Shown here piece by piece: positions 34,542 to 47,532 of a DNA stretch of 64,000 nt. The notes under the pieces were generated by a model. That model made no database searches. It saw only the letters and a list, made by a program, of their open reading frames with translations, and was not told the DNA's origin. The stretch's first letter is position 1. Every line of letters begins with the position of its first letter. This stretch comes from Lentinus brumalis (Eukaryota; Basidiomycota; Agaricomycetes; Polyporales; Polyporaceae): NCBI GenBank assembly GCA_001792895.1, contig MARA01000033.1, forward strand, positions 310,001 to 374,000. Reading direction: 5' to 3'. Made by a program: the position numbers and the translations under genes.

Positions 34542-36802
34542 ATGCCGAACGATGACACCCCAAGCCTGGCGGCGCCCACGCCAGCTAACGCTCGACAGTC
34601 TCATAAAACCGACAGCTCGGTCACACCCCCAGTCTCCAACCAAGCTGAGGATATAGCTTGGAAGTTTCCGACTCCCGAAGTGCGTTTCGCTGTTACTATG
34701 CGCGCGCTGTTCGGCGCGATGCTCACTCAATAGTACTCCACAGGAAATCCGCGAAGAGCTGTCTGCGGAATTCACCAAGGATCAGAAGGAGACGGCCTGG
34801 ATGGAGGCTGCCGAAGTCGTCAAGATATATCATGACGGCCTTGTGCGCCGTTGGAAGGAGGAGATGGATACTCTGCTCGTCTATGTGAGTGTTGCCATCA
34901 TTGGAACTTGGCATAGCTGAGGCGACGCATCCTGCAGGCTGGTCTGTTCTCGGCGGTCTTGACCGCTTTCAATGTACAGTCCTATCAGCTTCTTCAGCCT
35001 GTGTCCACCGACTCGACAGTCGCGCTGCTTCGAGAGATCTCTGCACAGCTCGGCAGTTTCACGGTTTCCCCTCCTTTCGTTAATTCCACCCGTCAAGGAA
35101 CTATCTTCACTGGCAACTCTATACAGCCTCCCCCTTTTCGCGCGCCGACGTCCGCGGTATGGCTCAACACCCTTTGGTTCTCCAGTCTCGTCTTCAGCCT
35201 CGCGTCAGCGTCCATCGCTTTACTCGTGAAGCAGTGGCTCCATGAAGCGACCGTACAGGGTACCTCTCGTGACAGCGCGCGACTTCGCCAGTACCGACTC
35301 AACGGCCTGGTCAAGTGGCGAATTGGAACAATTGTTGCCCTCCTCCCGATACTTCTTCAGGTCGCCTCTGTTCTCTTCCTTGCTGGCATAATGGTCCTTC
35401 TCTGGACCTTGCACGCCGCCGTCGCCGCCATAACATCTTCTCTCATCGCTGCGCTATTCGCTTTCTTCTTCGCTGTCACCTTTCTCCCTGTCTTCACGTC
35501 GGGCTGTGCTTACCGCAGTCCGGCATCCTTCGCGGTCTTTGCCACATACAGGCGCGTGTGGAACGCAACCATGCGGACTGCCCGTCGTATCTGTCAAGTG
35601 GTCATTAGGTGGCACACTGCCTTGGCTTGTGGCGTCCCCCGAGTTACTGGCCTTCATCGCTTCGCTCACCGGCGCCGCTATTTGTCGACTTGGCGCGGCC
35701 GAGACCAGAACGACATCTACAAGCAACTCGGCGCGCTCGACCGCGCCATAGTCACCACGGCATACTCCACGACGGCGGACACGAAGTTCGTGTCCGAGAT
35801 GCCTGTCGTCTTCTCCGATTTGCCCCCAGATCAGGTGCCACAGTGTTTCATCGACATCTGCAACTTCATGGAAGGAGAATGGGGCGACCGGGGAATACAG
35901 CAACGACTGCTCGAGGATCGTGCCACCCTGTCGTCACTGACGTGTTACGGCCTCCGACACATGCTTGCCAGAACGGACAAGGATACCGAAGCGTGGAGTG
36001 ACGACATATATACGGTATATCAGTACTTTTGCTTGGGGGATGACATGCCATCCAAGCGGTTCGCAGAGCTCGCATGCAAGACTCTCTGCCAACTCGCAGT
36101 GGAGTATCCTCCGCACATCGCCGTATACGACTCTGCCTGTTTGGTGCTGCGTGATGTGTACGACCGTCTGGGAGCGTGTCATTCATACGATACGCTATGT
36201 CACGGTGCGTCATTTTAAATGTACGGGTTCGTTACAAATACTGATCTGCACTCATAGCGAGAGCCATGCTCGAGCGGGAATTGGAGTCATGGGACCCATC
36301 CCGAGGATTCAAAGCGTTACAGAGTCATACAGCAGCCATATACGTTCTGCTGCATTGTCTCCGCGAGACCATCTCTGGGCGGTCCCAGCTCACCCCAACC
36401 CAGACCGATGCGATGCTCGCATGGGGTCAGGACACACTCTTGCGGGCTGTTCAGTGGCTGCGAGATCTGGAGTGGCAGGGCCTACACAATGGCTGCCTCG
36501 CTGTCTTAGGAGATGCGGCGGGAGTTGTTGTCTTCCCCCATATCGCGTCGAGTCACCTCATCATGGACATCATAGACCCACTCCTTGCCTTATCCTCGAC
36601 TCCGGGAGGCCTCACGCTAATATCCGGAGAGCTCATCTCCGTCGTCGAAAATGCGTGGTCTTCTGCACAGGCTGCGTACCCGAATCCTATAGATATCATC
36701 CAAGGAGCTGGTCTGGTGTGGTGTTCAGGTTTGGACACTATAAACATGAAGCTACTGGAGCTAAGGGCTACTATTAGCGGACATCCGAATAAATATGATT
36801 GA
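34542..36802 (+). CDS. DUF6535 membrane protein, copy C
   Basis: Exons 34542-34679, 34744-34884, 34938-36204 and 36258-36802 give 696 residues. It has the same plan as copies A and B. It belongs with D and E in a second subgroup marked by KQWLHEATVQG and an S-P-P-F/T-P-H-F-V-N-S-T-R segment before the first long membrane helix. The C-terminal region is the most diverged of the five (M-L-E-R-E-L-E-S-W). All introns are 53-64 bases. No defect. It lies directly after the ERG2 array and 166 bases tail-to-tail from the AIM9-like gene. Function unknown. Confidence 0.9.
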
Positions 36803-36968
36803 GCGTGTACTGTATGAGAGAGAGATCAATATGTTGGAGGTCTCAGTCGACGGACACCTCTAGAAGAAAGTTCCCGATGACATATGATGAGGGGAATGGG
36901 ATGGGCGAATGAAAGCCGGGCACGATAAAACCGGCGGAGTCTCGGACGAAGCGTCGCAGGGGGATATA

Positions 36969-38718
36969 TTACATGTAGGCATCCTCATCCATGTCGTCAA
37001 AGGGCCAGTGCGCCGCGACCAGAGCCCGTTCCTCATTATCATCGAACGCCGCCAATCCAAGCTCCTTCAACTGCTTGCTGCGTGCCATGGCCTCCTCGTA
37101 GTGCTCGGCGGGCACCCAGCCATCTGGCCCGACGCCGATCTTGTCCCGGACCACCTCTAGATACTCGTCCAGTTCTCTCAGCTCCGCATTCAGCTTCATC
37201 GTCTCGCGCACGTCATCTGGGTCAAGGACGATAGGACACGGCAGGCCTCCCCCGGTGAGCGTCTCCCACTTCTCGGTTGCTTGTATCAGCGCAACCTTCA
37301 GGTCGAGCGTTTCGCCCTCCCACGGGGCACGGGCGTGGCGGAAAAGGCGGCGGCGGAGCGTGCCCATGGGTTCCGTCATCGCCGCATAATGAAGTATGTT
37401 GTACTTCCTCGTGCTTTCGACGTAGTGGTAGTGGAGGAGGCGGCGACGGTAGAGTTCCGCCTCTCTTTCTCGCTGGGGCTCGTCCATGTTGTTCACGTTA
37501 TCCGGAAGCGAAGGCGGCGTCATGGAGTCCCAGCCTGCATCATCATAATTCTGCAGTTGGTCAGGTATACCGGCATGGAGAGACAGGGGTAGGATTGAGG
37601 TGTGCTGCCAGTCAATCAAGGAGGCGATTGCGTACGAATTGGAGTCGAGCGAACAAGAGACTATGATATTGCTCGGCTGAAGGTCGGGATGGCGGATGCA
37701 GAAATGGTCGAGGGCCGGGTCCCTAGCGACCAGTGACGGCGCGATGCGCAAATAACGGTCCAAGTTCTCAATGTGTTCCGACGGCTGCTGCTCCTTGTAC
37801 TGATAAGCTTCCCTCCTTGCGCGCTGGAACGGCAACAGCGGTCGACCGAACCGCTGTAAGTAAGCTCGTTCCTTTTCAGCTCCTCTTACGAGGGCTTCTT
37901 CGGCATTTTCGTCTATAGTAACGAGTTAGTTTCAGGGTGTAATGAAGAACGATGGGAGCGGCCTACAAGGTCCTCGATCTACGTCGAGCTGCGACCTGCG
38001 GCCATACCATAGATGCAGATTTGTATCTGGACCGACGCAAAAACGCTTGTCCGACTTCAACGGGATGCCGGGCCTAGTAGTAGTCCCAGAGGTGCCCCCA
38101 GCTATATTCGCCAAGTCTTCGGTGAAGTACAGGCTTCCACCTGCCGGGAAAGCCATCGACATCATCTTCGACTCCAGTTCTACAAGTTGACGCAGGATGG
38201 GTATTATGTTGCCTTCTCTTAGGTCCGACATTAGCACGTCAGCTAAGCTAATGCCTTCTATGAATTGCATGAAGATATACTCAGTCCCCGCCGCGTTGTC
38301 CGGCGTAGGCGAGTATTGGTATACCTCCGGTGTAGGTAGTCCAGCGGAGCGGAGGAAGGCCAGCGTAGCCACTTCACTAGCGACAGCGAAGTACTTGGGA
38401 GCCGTAGCCGGGTACGGGATGCGCGCCACCATCCGGAAGCCGTCGCGCATCGTGATGAGGAAGACGCGGTTGAATCCACCCTCGGCTAGTTTTCTCAGGC
38501 TCTCAATATCATCAGGACTCCGCTTGACAGAATCCGCTGCAAGCCGACGTAGCCCATCGACGTTGAAGTCACGTCTGCGCTCTGCGTGGCGAAGCTTGTC
38601 GTTGATACTGAGTATATTAGATCACGGGCTAGACACTTGTCCCATGCATAAGACTTACTTACATCCACCGCCCTGACGTATATTCAAAAAGGTCGCTGTC
38701 GCTGCGAGGAGGCGTCAT
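36969..38718 (-). CDS. AIM9-like aminoglycoside-phosphotransferase-fold protein
   Basis: Minus-strand exons 38718-38663, 38607-37967 and 37912-36969 give 546 residues. It starts F-E-Y-T-S-G-R-W, then L-A-E-G-G-F-N-R-V-F (nucleotide-binding loop), V-A-R-I-P-Y-P, T-E-Y-I-F-M-Q (hinge), H-P-D-L-Q-P-S-N-I-I-V (catalytic loop, H.D....N) and L-I-D-W-Q-H-T (metal-binding Asp). This is the fungal APH/AIM9 family, whose yeast member is mitochondrial; substrates are unknown. The catalytic residues are intact. The N-terminus shows no strong targeting sequence. It is divergent from DUF6535-D, with a shared 447-base upstream region. Confidence 0.88.
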
Positions 38719-39165
38719 TGCGGAATATGCGCGATATGGCAGCCAATGAGTTTGGGTGGTTATGGAGGATAAAATGTGGGATGAACGCGGTGAAGAGTCA
38801 AGACGGCGCAGAGGCTGCAGAATCGGAAATGCGCGTGAGCAGAAGACGAGTTCTGCCCTCCGAAGACAGGACATCCTATGGGCATGAAGGGGCGGGAGAA
38901 GGGACGTGGAGGCCCGAGGGGCAGACCAAGCGAGAAGAATAAGTGCACTGCCACCGGCGTCTGACCCAGGAAGATCGATAGCGCCCTCAACCTCATGCTG
39001 AACACCGCCCACCAGGGACCCATATTTCGCACGACACAATGAGTACGCGTACACGACTTTTACCCATCACTCTGACCAGGACCGCAGGACCGCAGGGCCT
39101 CTAAGGATCCGAACATCCCTACGACTTAGGCCGAGCGTACTAGTCATCGCTCCTTGCGACACATC
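38719..39165. other. Divergent promoter region, AIM9-like / DUF6535-D
   Basis: No gene. It contains the DUF6535 promoter words on the copy D side. Confidence 0.55.
38998..39039 (+). promoter_or_regulatory. DUF6535 promoter words, copy D
   Basis: CTGAACACCGCCCAC (38998-39012) then TTTCGCACGACACAA (39025-39039), 126 bases before the ATG. Upstream, CGTCTGACCCAGGAAGATCG (from 38959) matches copy B. Confidence 0.65.
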
Positions 39166-41401
39166 ATGACCAACAAGGACGCCGCGCTGGTCCCAGCTAA
39201 ACCCGAGCAATCTTGCGAAACTGATATTGTGGACATGCATGTAGTTCCGGGGCCCGAGAAGAATGGCGATCCAGCTTGGAGTTTCCCGACTCCTGAGGCA
39301 CGTTCCCTTCGTCGTGCATGCGTGGTGCTCCGGTGCTGATCTGAGGATTCAGGAAATCCGCGCGGAACTGTCTGCTGAGTTCACGAAGGAGGAGAAAGAG
39401 AAGGTATGGACGGAGGCTGCAGAGGCCGTCAAGACATACCATGAAGATCTTGTGCGCCGTTGGAAGGAAGAAATGGACACTCTCCTTGTCTACGTGAGTG
39501 CACCCGCGATGATCGTCGTAGAGAACGGAGAGCTGACGCATCCTGCAGGCTGGTCTATTCTCGGCGGTTCTGACCGCCTTCAATGTGCAGTCCTACCAGC
39601 TCCTACAGCCTGGCTCCACGGACTCTACGGTCGCACTGCTCCAAGAGATCTCTTCACAACTCAGCAGCTTCACGATTACGCCTCATTTCGTCAATTCCAC
39701 CCGTGACGGAAGCAGCCCCGGCCATATACAGTCCCCCTTCCATGCACCGACGTCCGCGGTTTGGCTGAACACACTGTGGTTCTCCAGCCTCGTGTTCAGC
39801 CTCGCATCCGCCTCCATCGCCCTGTTCGTGAAGCAGTGGCTCCATGAAGCGACCGTGCAAGGTAATCTGCACGAGAGCGCAAGGCTGAGGCAGTACCGTC
39901 TCAACGGACTGCTCAAGTGGCGCGTCGGGACGATCGTCATGATTCTCCCGATTCTCCTGCAGCTCGCTTCTGTGCTCTTCCTTGCCGGCCTTGTCGTCCT
40001 GCTTTGGACACTGCACACCACCGTGGCCGCCATAACCTCCTCCTTGGTCGCCATCCTCTTCACCTCCTTCCTCACCGTCACCGTACTACCAGTGCTCAAG
40101 AGCGACTGCTCTTACCGGTCTCCTGCATCCTTCGCCATCTATGCAGTTCTCCGATACACCCGCAACGAGGGTCTACGCATGATTCGTGGCATCTGTAAGG
40201 TGATTTACAAGTGGTCGATGCAGGGGGAGGCGTTGATCAACATCTACCGGGCGCAGTTCGACCGACTGGGTATGTTTGCATACGAGGCGGACGACGACAT
40301 GCCTACATGGCGTGGTCGGGATCAGAACGAGATCTACCTGCATCACGGCGATCTCAGTCGTACCATAGTCACGACCGCATACTCCACCACCACGGATACG
40401 AAGTTTCTGGCTTATATGCCGGTGATCTTCTCAGATTTACCCCCAGATCAAGTGCCCATGTGCTTCGGAGACCTACTCAGCTTCATGAAGGCAGAATGGG
40501 GACACTGGCATCTTCCCGATCGTCTAATGATCGAAGATGCAATCACCTTGCCCTTATGCGCGTTGTATGGCATCCGACATATGCTCGCGAGGTCCGACAA
40601 GGATACCCAAAGGTGGCGTAACAACGCACAGGTCATCTACCGTCATTACTTCGCCGGCAAGGAGTCTACCGAGAAGTTGGCGGAGCTTGCCTGCAAGACC
40701 CTCTGTCACTACGCTGTGGAGGACCGCGTCGTATTTGGAGGAGCATACACGACACTCAAGGTGATGTACGACAAGCAAGGAGCCCGTCATACATATGACA
40801 CGCTGACCCACGGTGCGTCGCTATGAGCCGTGTTGTCGTTTGATCACTGACTTACATTTCACCAAAAGCCAAAGCCATGTACGAGGCGGCAATGGCCGCA
40901 TGGGATCCGTCTGAGGGATGGGATGCACTCAGAAACACGACCCAAGCGGTATACGTTCTTCTGCATTGTATTCGCTCGACGCTCTTTGGCCAATCGCGGC
41001 TCACCTCCTCGCAGACTGATTCAATGCTTGCATGGGGTCGGCAAGAACTCTCCCGCGTACATGAATGGTTGCGTGGTCTGGAGTGGACCGGGCTGTACAA
41101 GGACTGTGTTGCGAACTCTGGAGATGCTGGCGCGATCCTCGCGTTCCCCCACATTGCATCACGCTATCTCATCAAGAACATCATAAACCCGCTTATCGAT
41201 TTGTGCTCGATGCCGGAGGGTCTTGCGCTGGTGTCTGCGGAGCTTGTCTCTACCATCGAGCACACGTGGTCTGCCGGACGTCTGGCATATCCAAACTTCG
41301 CGAATGAGGAGGCAGGGTTCGTGTGGTGCAACTCAGGGCTTAATCACATAGACTCTCGGTTGGAAGAGTTGAAAGCATTGGTTGGTGGATGTCCCGCGTA
41401 G
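39166..41401 (+). CDS. DUF6535 membrane protein, copy D
   Basis: Exons 39166-39297, 39353-39493, 39549-40812 and 40869-41401 give 689 residues. The family plan is as in the other copies, with subgroup 2 markers (KQWLHEATVQG, TPHFVNST). Intron 1 has a GC donor (GAG|GCACGT) in place of the GT of the other four copies; all exons still join in frame. The start could also be the ATG four codons upstream (39154), but the chosen one aligns in length with the other copies. About 190 bases downstream on the same strand a FunK1 kinase relic begins. Function unknown. Confidence 0.88.
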
Positions 41402-41586
41402 GCTTTCCGCGCTCTCGATATGTCCGCACTGAGGATAACTTACTTTGGCACTCTCATTCCATTTAGTTGCATGTTCACTACTTCAGTCGTGATGAGTTCA
41501 ATTCCAGATGTGAGAGTTCGAGCGTCCATCCAAGTCTTTTCATTCGGTACTTAAGCTCGATCGAGAGTAGCCCGACCGCATCGGGA

Positions 41587-42934
41587 GCTGTTATGCATCC
41601 AGTCCACTCTCAACTTCGTGCACAACGCACCCTACTTCGCGCTCCTCCTCTTAGTGATGCAACGCCGGCTCAACTCGGCTGGCTGGGGCGTTCCGAAAGG
41701 GTTACCAGAGACCAAACTTAGCGGAGATCTCGTCCCGCTTCCCGGATCGCCCCCTGCGGCCGAGATTTGGGTAGACCGGAGCAAGGTCCTTCACAAGTCA
41801 TCTTCGTTGACCGGACGTGCCAGTCAAGTCTTTTGCGGGATGCAGGGCGGTTCGAAGGTGGCCGTGAAGATATCCCACCGCGACAAGTCGCGTCGCGCAG
41901 AGGAGGAGATTGTCAAGAATCAAGATGGCAAGGGAGAAGGCCGCGTTGACGACGTTCCCCCTCCCGAACCACCTTCCTAACTGCCGGTATAGCCGCGACC
42001 TCCCTTACGACTCTGCATGGATCCGCGCGTTCCTTGGTCCCGCCTGGCAAGATCCTCCGTCTGCATCACGTATCCCCTATCTCACAGTGTGGGAGATGTT
42101 GATGCCAATCTACACGGTGCCCGCCACGGATTTCGTTCGTTGCTGGTTAGAAGTCGTTCACGGTAAGTCACACTTCAACATTGCAACCCCGAACGGTGGG
42201 CTGATGCCTTAGTTAGCCCACAGACTACTTTGGAAGGAGGGCATCCACCATCTCGACCCGGACCTCGCCAACACGATGGTGCGGAAGGTTGACGGAGCGT
42301 ATCGCGGCGTCCTGAATGACTGGGATATAGCGACTGTGGGGGCAGATGAGCACCATCGCCTCTGCCACGACAATTCGCAGCCCGTCGGCAACTGGATCTT
42401 CATGGCTCTTGACCTCATGACCGACGAAGGGCACAACGTGCCGCGGCCTACCGCCATGATCTTGAGGGTTACACTTGGATCCTCCCATGGGTCTTTCTCC
42501 AATACGACGAGCAGAACACGGAGCATGAGACAAAGCAGACCTGGCTGTGGAAGAGTCCCTCGTTGGACGACGCCAGGAACGCGAAGCAAGACTTTCTACT
42601 CACAGTTCGCGATAGCAGGCCGCAGCCGAAATGGGAGAGTCAGTGGGGGCTGGTGCAGCGCATGCGCAAGATCTTCTTGGACATTCATGTGATGTTCAAA
42701 ATCAAACGTGAGGAGCAAAAATTGTGGAACCAGGATGGAGCGTCGGACGACACAGAAGATCTCGCGCCGGTACCGGAACTGTCAGACGAAGAGTTGTATG
42801 ACTGGTTCTGGCGCGAGGTTGAAGATTACTATGGTTCTCTAGGTCCTGAAGGCGTCGAGCAGCTGACTACTATACGGCAGTATCTTCGTCTTGAAGTGTC
42901 AATGCACGTTATAGCTAATACGTATATGTCATAA
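41587..42934 (+). pseudogene. FunK1-type kinase relic (copy A)
   Basis: Only the C-terminal ~60% of a fungal FunK1 kinase remains, starting at N-F-V-H-N-A-P-Y-F. The ATP-lysine region (V-A-V-K-I-S-H-R-D-K-S-R), the catalytic-loop equivalent H-L-D-P-D-L-A-N and N-D-W-D-I-A (the DFG position) are visible. Frame is lost after the I-V-K segment (about 41925) and again at V-P-R-P (about 42450, one base missing relative to copy B), then runs open to the stop. No 5' half is present. It is non-functional. Confidence 0.85.
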
Positions 42935-43216
42935 GCATGTGCCTCGAGTGTATCGTCTCCCGTAATGAGTCGGTCAAGCCCGTCAGCAACTTGAAGATGC
43001 AAAGTTGGAAGGACATTTGGAAGTATCATGTCATAAACCAGATTCGGACGCCGGAGACGGGAGTTCAATAAGTATTGTTGTATGGCCAAGGGCGAAAGTG
43101 CGCTCGCGCGTTGCCCACATTGATGATATCGTGACTGGCACCTGCTACTTCAACCGCTAAGTGATACGGGTATCGACCGACAATGCTTAGGAACCGTCCC
43201 GCACAGACTTAGTACG

Positions 43217-45576
43217 CTAGGCGAGCCCAACCCTCATTGGAAGAGCGGACCTCGGACTGTTAGCGACGGTGGGGAAGCTGATGTTCGACAGGTTCCATAC
43301 GACCGGTTTGTCGGAAAGCTCGAAGGTGAATTTGCTAACGAGCAAGCACAGTACGACTTCTGATATACCACAGGCACGTCAGCTCATCGCAGGCGACCGG
43401 ACATGATGGTCACTCACTCATCTCGAGCTGCGAGAACTTGAAACCACTACGTTACACCGTAAGGGTCGATCACGAAAGAGAAGCAAGGAGAGACCCACAT
43501 GCAGGCTCTTCCACCGCCAGAGAAGGTCATCCTGAGGCGGCCGTCTGAGCGCACCTCTGAACGGACAGATAGAACTACGTACAAGTTGGAGTATACGCCT
43601 GGTATCTTCGCTCCAGCAATGCCGTCCGGGAGAGCAGCGAGCCAGCGCTCCGGTTTCCACTCTCCCGCGTCTTCGCCCCAGAGAGCCTTGTTTCGATTGG
43701 AAGAGAACATGCCGACGCAAACTGGAGTGCCCTTGGGAACATGGATCTCCCGCACGGTGGTTCCGTCGAGCCCTCTGATTGGTTGGGACAGAGGGAGCAC
43801 CGCATCTTGCAGAGTCCTGAATGCGGCGAGCGAGGTCAGCACCGCAACAGCGGTACCCGGTGATGGTGCTTACTCCCGGAACATGTTGGTGACCGGAGGA
43901 TGGCTGTTCACAAAGTGTCAGTTAGCTCAGTAAGACCACACGGCGCATACGCTCGACATACAGACGCAACGTCTCCCGACAGACCGCATCCAGATAACGG
44001 AGAGATTCGAGACCGTCGTAGTCTAGATCACCACCCTTCGACGCCTCGAGGACCTCCTTCCTCAACTTCTCCTGGGCGTCCGGGTGTGCGGCGAGCAAAC
44101 ACAGGGTCCTCGATAGAGCGTTCGACGTCGTGTCCATGCCGGCAAAGATGAAGGTCCTGGAAAGACTCGTCACGACCCACACAGTCAAGGACTTACTGGA
44201 GAAGAAAGAACTCACGACATCTGTGCGATGACTTCATCTTCAGGCAGTCTGTCTCCCTCCGACGCGGACAAGTTCGCCCTCACTGCCAACGGAGATACGC
44301 TGAGCCCGCACACTCCAAACGAGTAGGCAGGCTGGACGTACTCAGTATACTCATAATGTCCTTGCCCTCTCCGATTTGCCTCGTGACAGCTTCGTCGCCC
44401 TGTGCCAAGGCCCGCTTCCTGTCCTCGTATATCTCTACCGAGCGGCGGTGCAGGATGCCGACGATGCGGCTCAGTTCTTGCAAACCAGCCTGAGGTATCA
44501 TGCCCATGACCTTCCTACGTGCCGCGTCGCTGCCAATGTCGGGGAGATACGGCACAAGGCGACGAAGGTGGTTCACCTTTGACATGGTAGCCCTACATGC
44601 GCTGATGATCAGCCAGTGACTAGGTGGGATGTCCCGAAGGCGACGTACGGGATCGCTTTGATCGCCATTGCGAAATCATCCGGAGTATCTGCAACTAGAG
44701 GGTCGAAGGAGTAGCCGAGACCGGCTTGCCCGATCAGTTCGAGCGCGGTGCGACCCATCCAGGCCAGCATGTCCATCTCGACGGGTCCTGCGTGCCCGGA
44801 GACTCTGTCCTCAAGAGCCTTCACTAACTTTGGGCGACGAGGTCAGTGGCGTGCGCGGTGGCAGGTAGTGGCGGATGGATGAGTACTACCTTGTGTCCGA
44901 CGTCATTGAATATAGGGACCATGCCGCGCATATGAGCGATAGAGAAGACGGGGTTGAGCATTTTCCGCTGCCTCCGGTGATTGTCGCCTGAATGGTGTGT
45001 AACTGAATGAACGGACGGCGAAGTGTAGTACAGACGTACCCAGGCTGGCGACTATTCCTGGACCGAAACGAATCCTGTTGAACCTGCGTTGGATGTCAGC
45101 ACGGGGACCCAGAAAGACGCTGTAAGTGATTCGTACTTCACGACCCAGGCGGGCATCGGGAAATTGTACGCATCCTTCACGACGATATGATGCATAGCGA
45201 GTGGATCGAAGACGTAGAGCAATCGATTCTGCGGCTCGAAAGATGAGCAATCGGAGACAACTGCGACATGTAGCAGAGGACTCACGCCGAGCGGCCCACG
45301 AAGGCAAGCTACGCCGGGATACGATTCGGTAAGGTGCTCAACGAAGCTCCACCCATACTTAGGGCTGATGAGCTGCCTGAGATTACCTGTCATGATACCA
45401 GTGTTCAAAAAATGGCACAGGAAGAGATGCACGACGTCCTCACCATACAAGAAAGAGTTGGACGGCGGGCCAGGTATATTGTCCAATGGGGACCTCAACA
45501 CGAGCTGCTTCAAGTACTTCCACAGCACCGCCGCGGCGATGAGAAGGACTGAGGCTTGAAGAAGTGGCAAAAGCAT
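43217..45576 (-). CDS. Cytochrome P450 monooxygenase, 14 exons
   Basis: Minus-strand exons 45576-45444, 45386-45286, 45228-45137, 45083-45040, 44987-44890, 44827-44649, 44592-44342, 44282-44216, 44156-43962, 43903-43874, 43816-43583, 43531-43499, 43446-43418 and 43359-43217 join in one frame to 542 residues. An N-terminal anchor (LLQASVLLIAAAVLW) and proline hinge I-P-G-P-P lead to the C-helix GDNHRRQRKMLNPVF, the I-helix A-G-M-D-T-T-S, E-T-L-R (ExxR), the W-K-P-E-R-W meander and the heme loop F-S-G-G-G-R-A-C-I-G with cysteine ligand. It is an ER-bound class II enzyme that needs a reductase. The substrate is not predictable. All introns are 51-62 bases. No other secondary-metabolism gene lies nearby. 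Confidence 0.92.
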
Positions 45577-46241
45577 CGTCTGACAAGATGAGGCTGGAGT
45601 TGCAAGATTCCAGGTCATCGAACCTTCCTGTTTAATATAAGCAGACTGCGGGGTGCGGGCCGCTATACGTCCCACTGGTCTCCACGCAAGATGCATGTCG
45701 ACTACGTACGTGCGACTTCCAGTCAGATTATCGGATCTCTTCGGCCGCAATGTAGAGATGCATCTTGAATGGACTTGGTATTCACAGAAGAAGGTTCGCG
45801 CCGGGGAAGATGTGGGTCGGTACGCAGGCCCTGTTGTCTTGTATTCGCACGTTGAGGAGAGCCGATGTCTTCTGTGTACTCCTGTCGGCCGAACTCGACA
45901 CTAGAAGGCATAAGCTACGAAGCTGTTCGTGCTAGCCTCTGAGCGTCGAAGGTTGGCGTCGGTGTGATTCGGCGTGGCGAGGTCATACGAGAGTCATCAG
46001 CGGGACAATGCAGCCGTGAACGCTAAAACTTGTCAGTAGGTGACACCCCTGCTGCAAGAGCGACAACCACTTACAACCAACTACAGCATCGCTCAGCCGA
46101 GAGCCAGCACGGGACGGCAGGAAGAGCTGTGTTCCCTGCATGACCGGACTCGCACACCCTCGTCATGGAGATCCGTACTTGTTGAATTGAGCGCTGGGTA
46201 GTATACACGCTGTCGGGTTACTTCGCATACACCTTTTCTCT
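45577..46241. other. Intergenic region between P450 and homoserine dehydrogenase
   Basis: No gene seen. It includes the P450 promoter and the 3' flank of the next gene. Confidence 0.5.
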
Positions 46242-47532
46242 CTACACGAGCTTGAGCAAGTCGCTCATGACGCCCATCGCTGTCACAGCCGCGCCCGCAC
46301 CCGCGCCTTGCACGACGAGTGGTCTCGCGCCGTACCGCTCCGTGTGGAACATGATGATGTTGTCAGAGCCTCCAAGCGCAGTCGCAAACGCATGCGTGAC
46401 GGGATACCTGCAGTACTGTTAGCACATGTCGGCCGGAGATCGTGCTGGGACGTACTTCTCCAAGTCTGCCTTGATGACACCCGTGGCCACGTCGATTACA
46501 CCAGCGTACCGGAGGACCTTGCCCTCCTTGAACGCATCCGCGCGTAACTTGTCGAAGTGCGCGTCGAACTCTGGGAGACGCTTGATGAACTCGTCTCCGG
46601 AATCGATGCCCTCAAGCTCCGGAGGGATCAGCGATTTCGTGTTGACGGACTGATAACCCGAAGGGAGTGCTGAACGGAGAGATGTGACGAAGCGCGAGAG
46701 AATGGTGAGTTTGCGCGCGACATCTGCGCCGTTCAGGTCGTCGGCGGGGTGTGGCTCCTATGCCAGGGCGAACGTCACGCATTTGTCGGGGAGATCAAAG
46801 GCATGCGAGGGAAGGGACGTACCGTGTAGCCTTTCTCTCGGGCGACGCTCACGACCGACGAGAAACTCGGACCGCCCTCCTTCCCAGTGGAGAACTCGTT
46901 GAAGATATAGCTCATCGTCCCCGAGAATACACCCTCGATCTTGGTGATCTGCGGGTGCGCTCCTATCAGCTCGTGGACGCACATACACGAACTCTAAGCA
47001 CACGCACATTGTCCCCAGTCGCAACGAGATCCTTCAAAGTCGAGATGATCGGCAGGCCAGCCCCCACCGTCGCCTCGTTCAAGAATTTTGCCCCGCTATC
47101 CAAACTGGCGGCCAGAATCTGTTCATACAGGGACAGCTCTGAGGAGAATGCCTTCTTGTTCGGCGTGATGATGTGGACTCCGAACTCCAGGAATTGAGGG
47201 TAGAGCGCAGCGACATCGTTCGAAGAAGTGTTGTCGACCAAGACTACCTCCTGACCCGGCTTCACGAGGCTCGCGAGCTCGCGGAGCAAGAATTGCAGGT
47301 TTGGCTTCCTTCCAGAGCTAGCAAGCTCGTCCTGCCAGTTCGATGCAGAGACAGACAGTCCATCGGGTGCGAAGACGGTCGACTTGGACGAGGACAGAGA
47401 GACGAGACGGAAGGGACTGGGTGTGGGGAAGGTTAGAAGCTGTTTGATGAACTCGCCTCCCACGAGCCCGACGCCCACGACCGCGATCCTGAACGTCTTC
47501 GTGGTTGACGCGAGGTTGAGAATGTGTGCCAT
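46242..47532 (-). CDS. HOM6: Homoserine dehydrogenase
   Basis: Minus-strand exons 47532-47008, 46948-46823, 46757-46456 and 46407-46242 give 372 residues. It reduces aspartate semialdehyde to homoserine with NAD(P)H, the branch toward threonine, methionine and isoleucine. The Rossmann motif V-V-G-V-G-L-V-G-G-E-F is near residue 15, followed by V-D-N-T-S-S-N, T-P-N-K-K-A-F, E-G-V-F-S-G-T-M-S-Y-I-F-N, and the signature D-D-L-N-G-A-D-V-A-R-K with the catalytic Asp/Lys pair. The ending V-Q-G-A-G-A-G-A-A-V-T-A-M-G is typical. It is monofunctional (no aspartokinase domain), as in other fungi. The ATG at 47532 has an A at -3 and G at +4. Confidence 0.95.

Noticed and set aside
46970..47007. 38-base intron in homoserine dehydrogenase with acceptor at 46970
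   Set aside because: A 59-base intron (46949-47007) ends at a better acceptor and gives the family sequence without extra residues.
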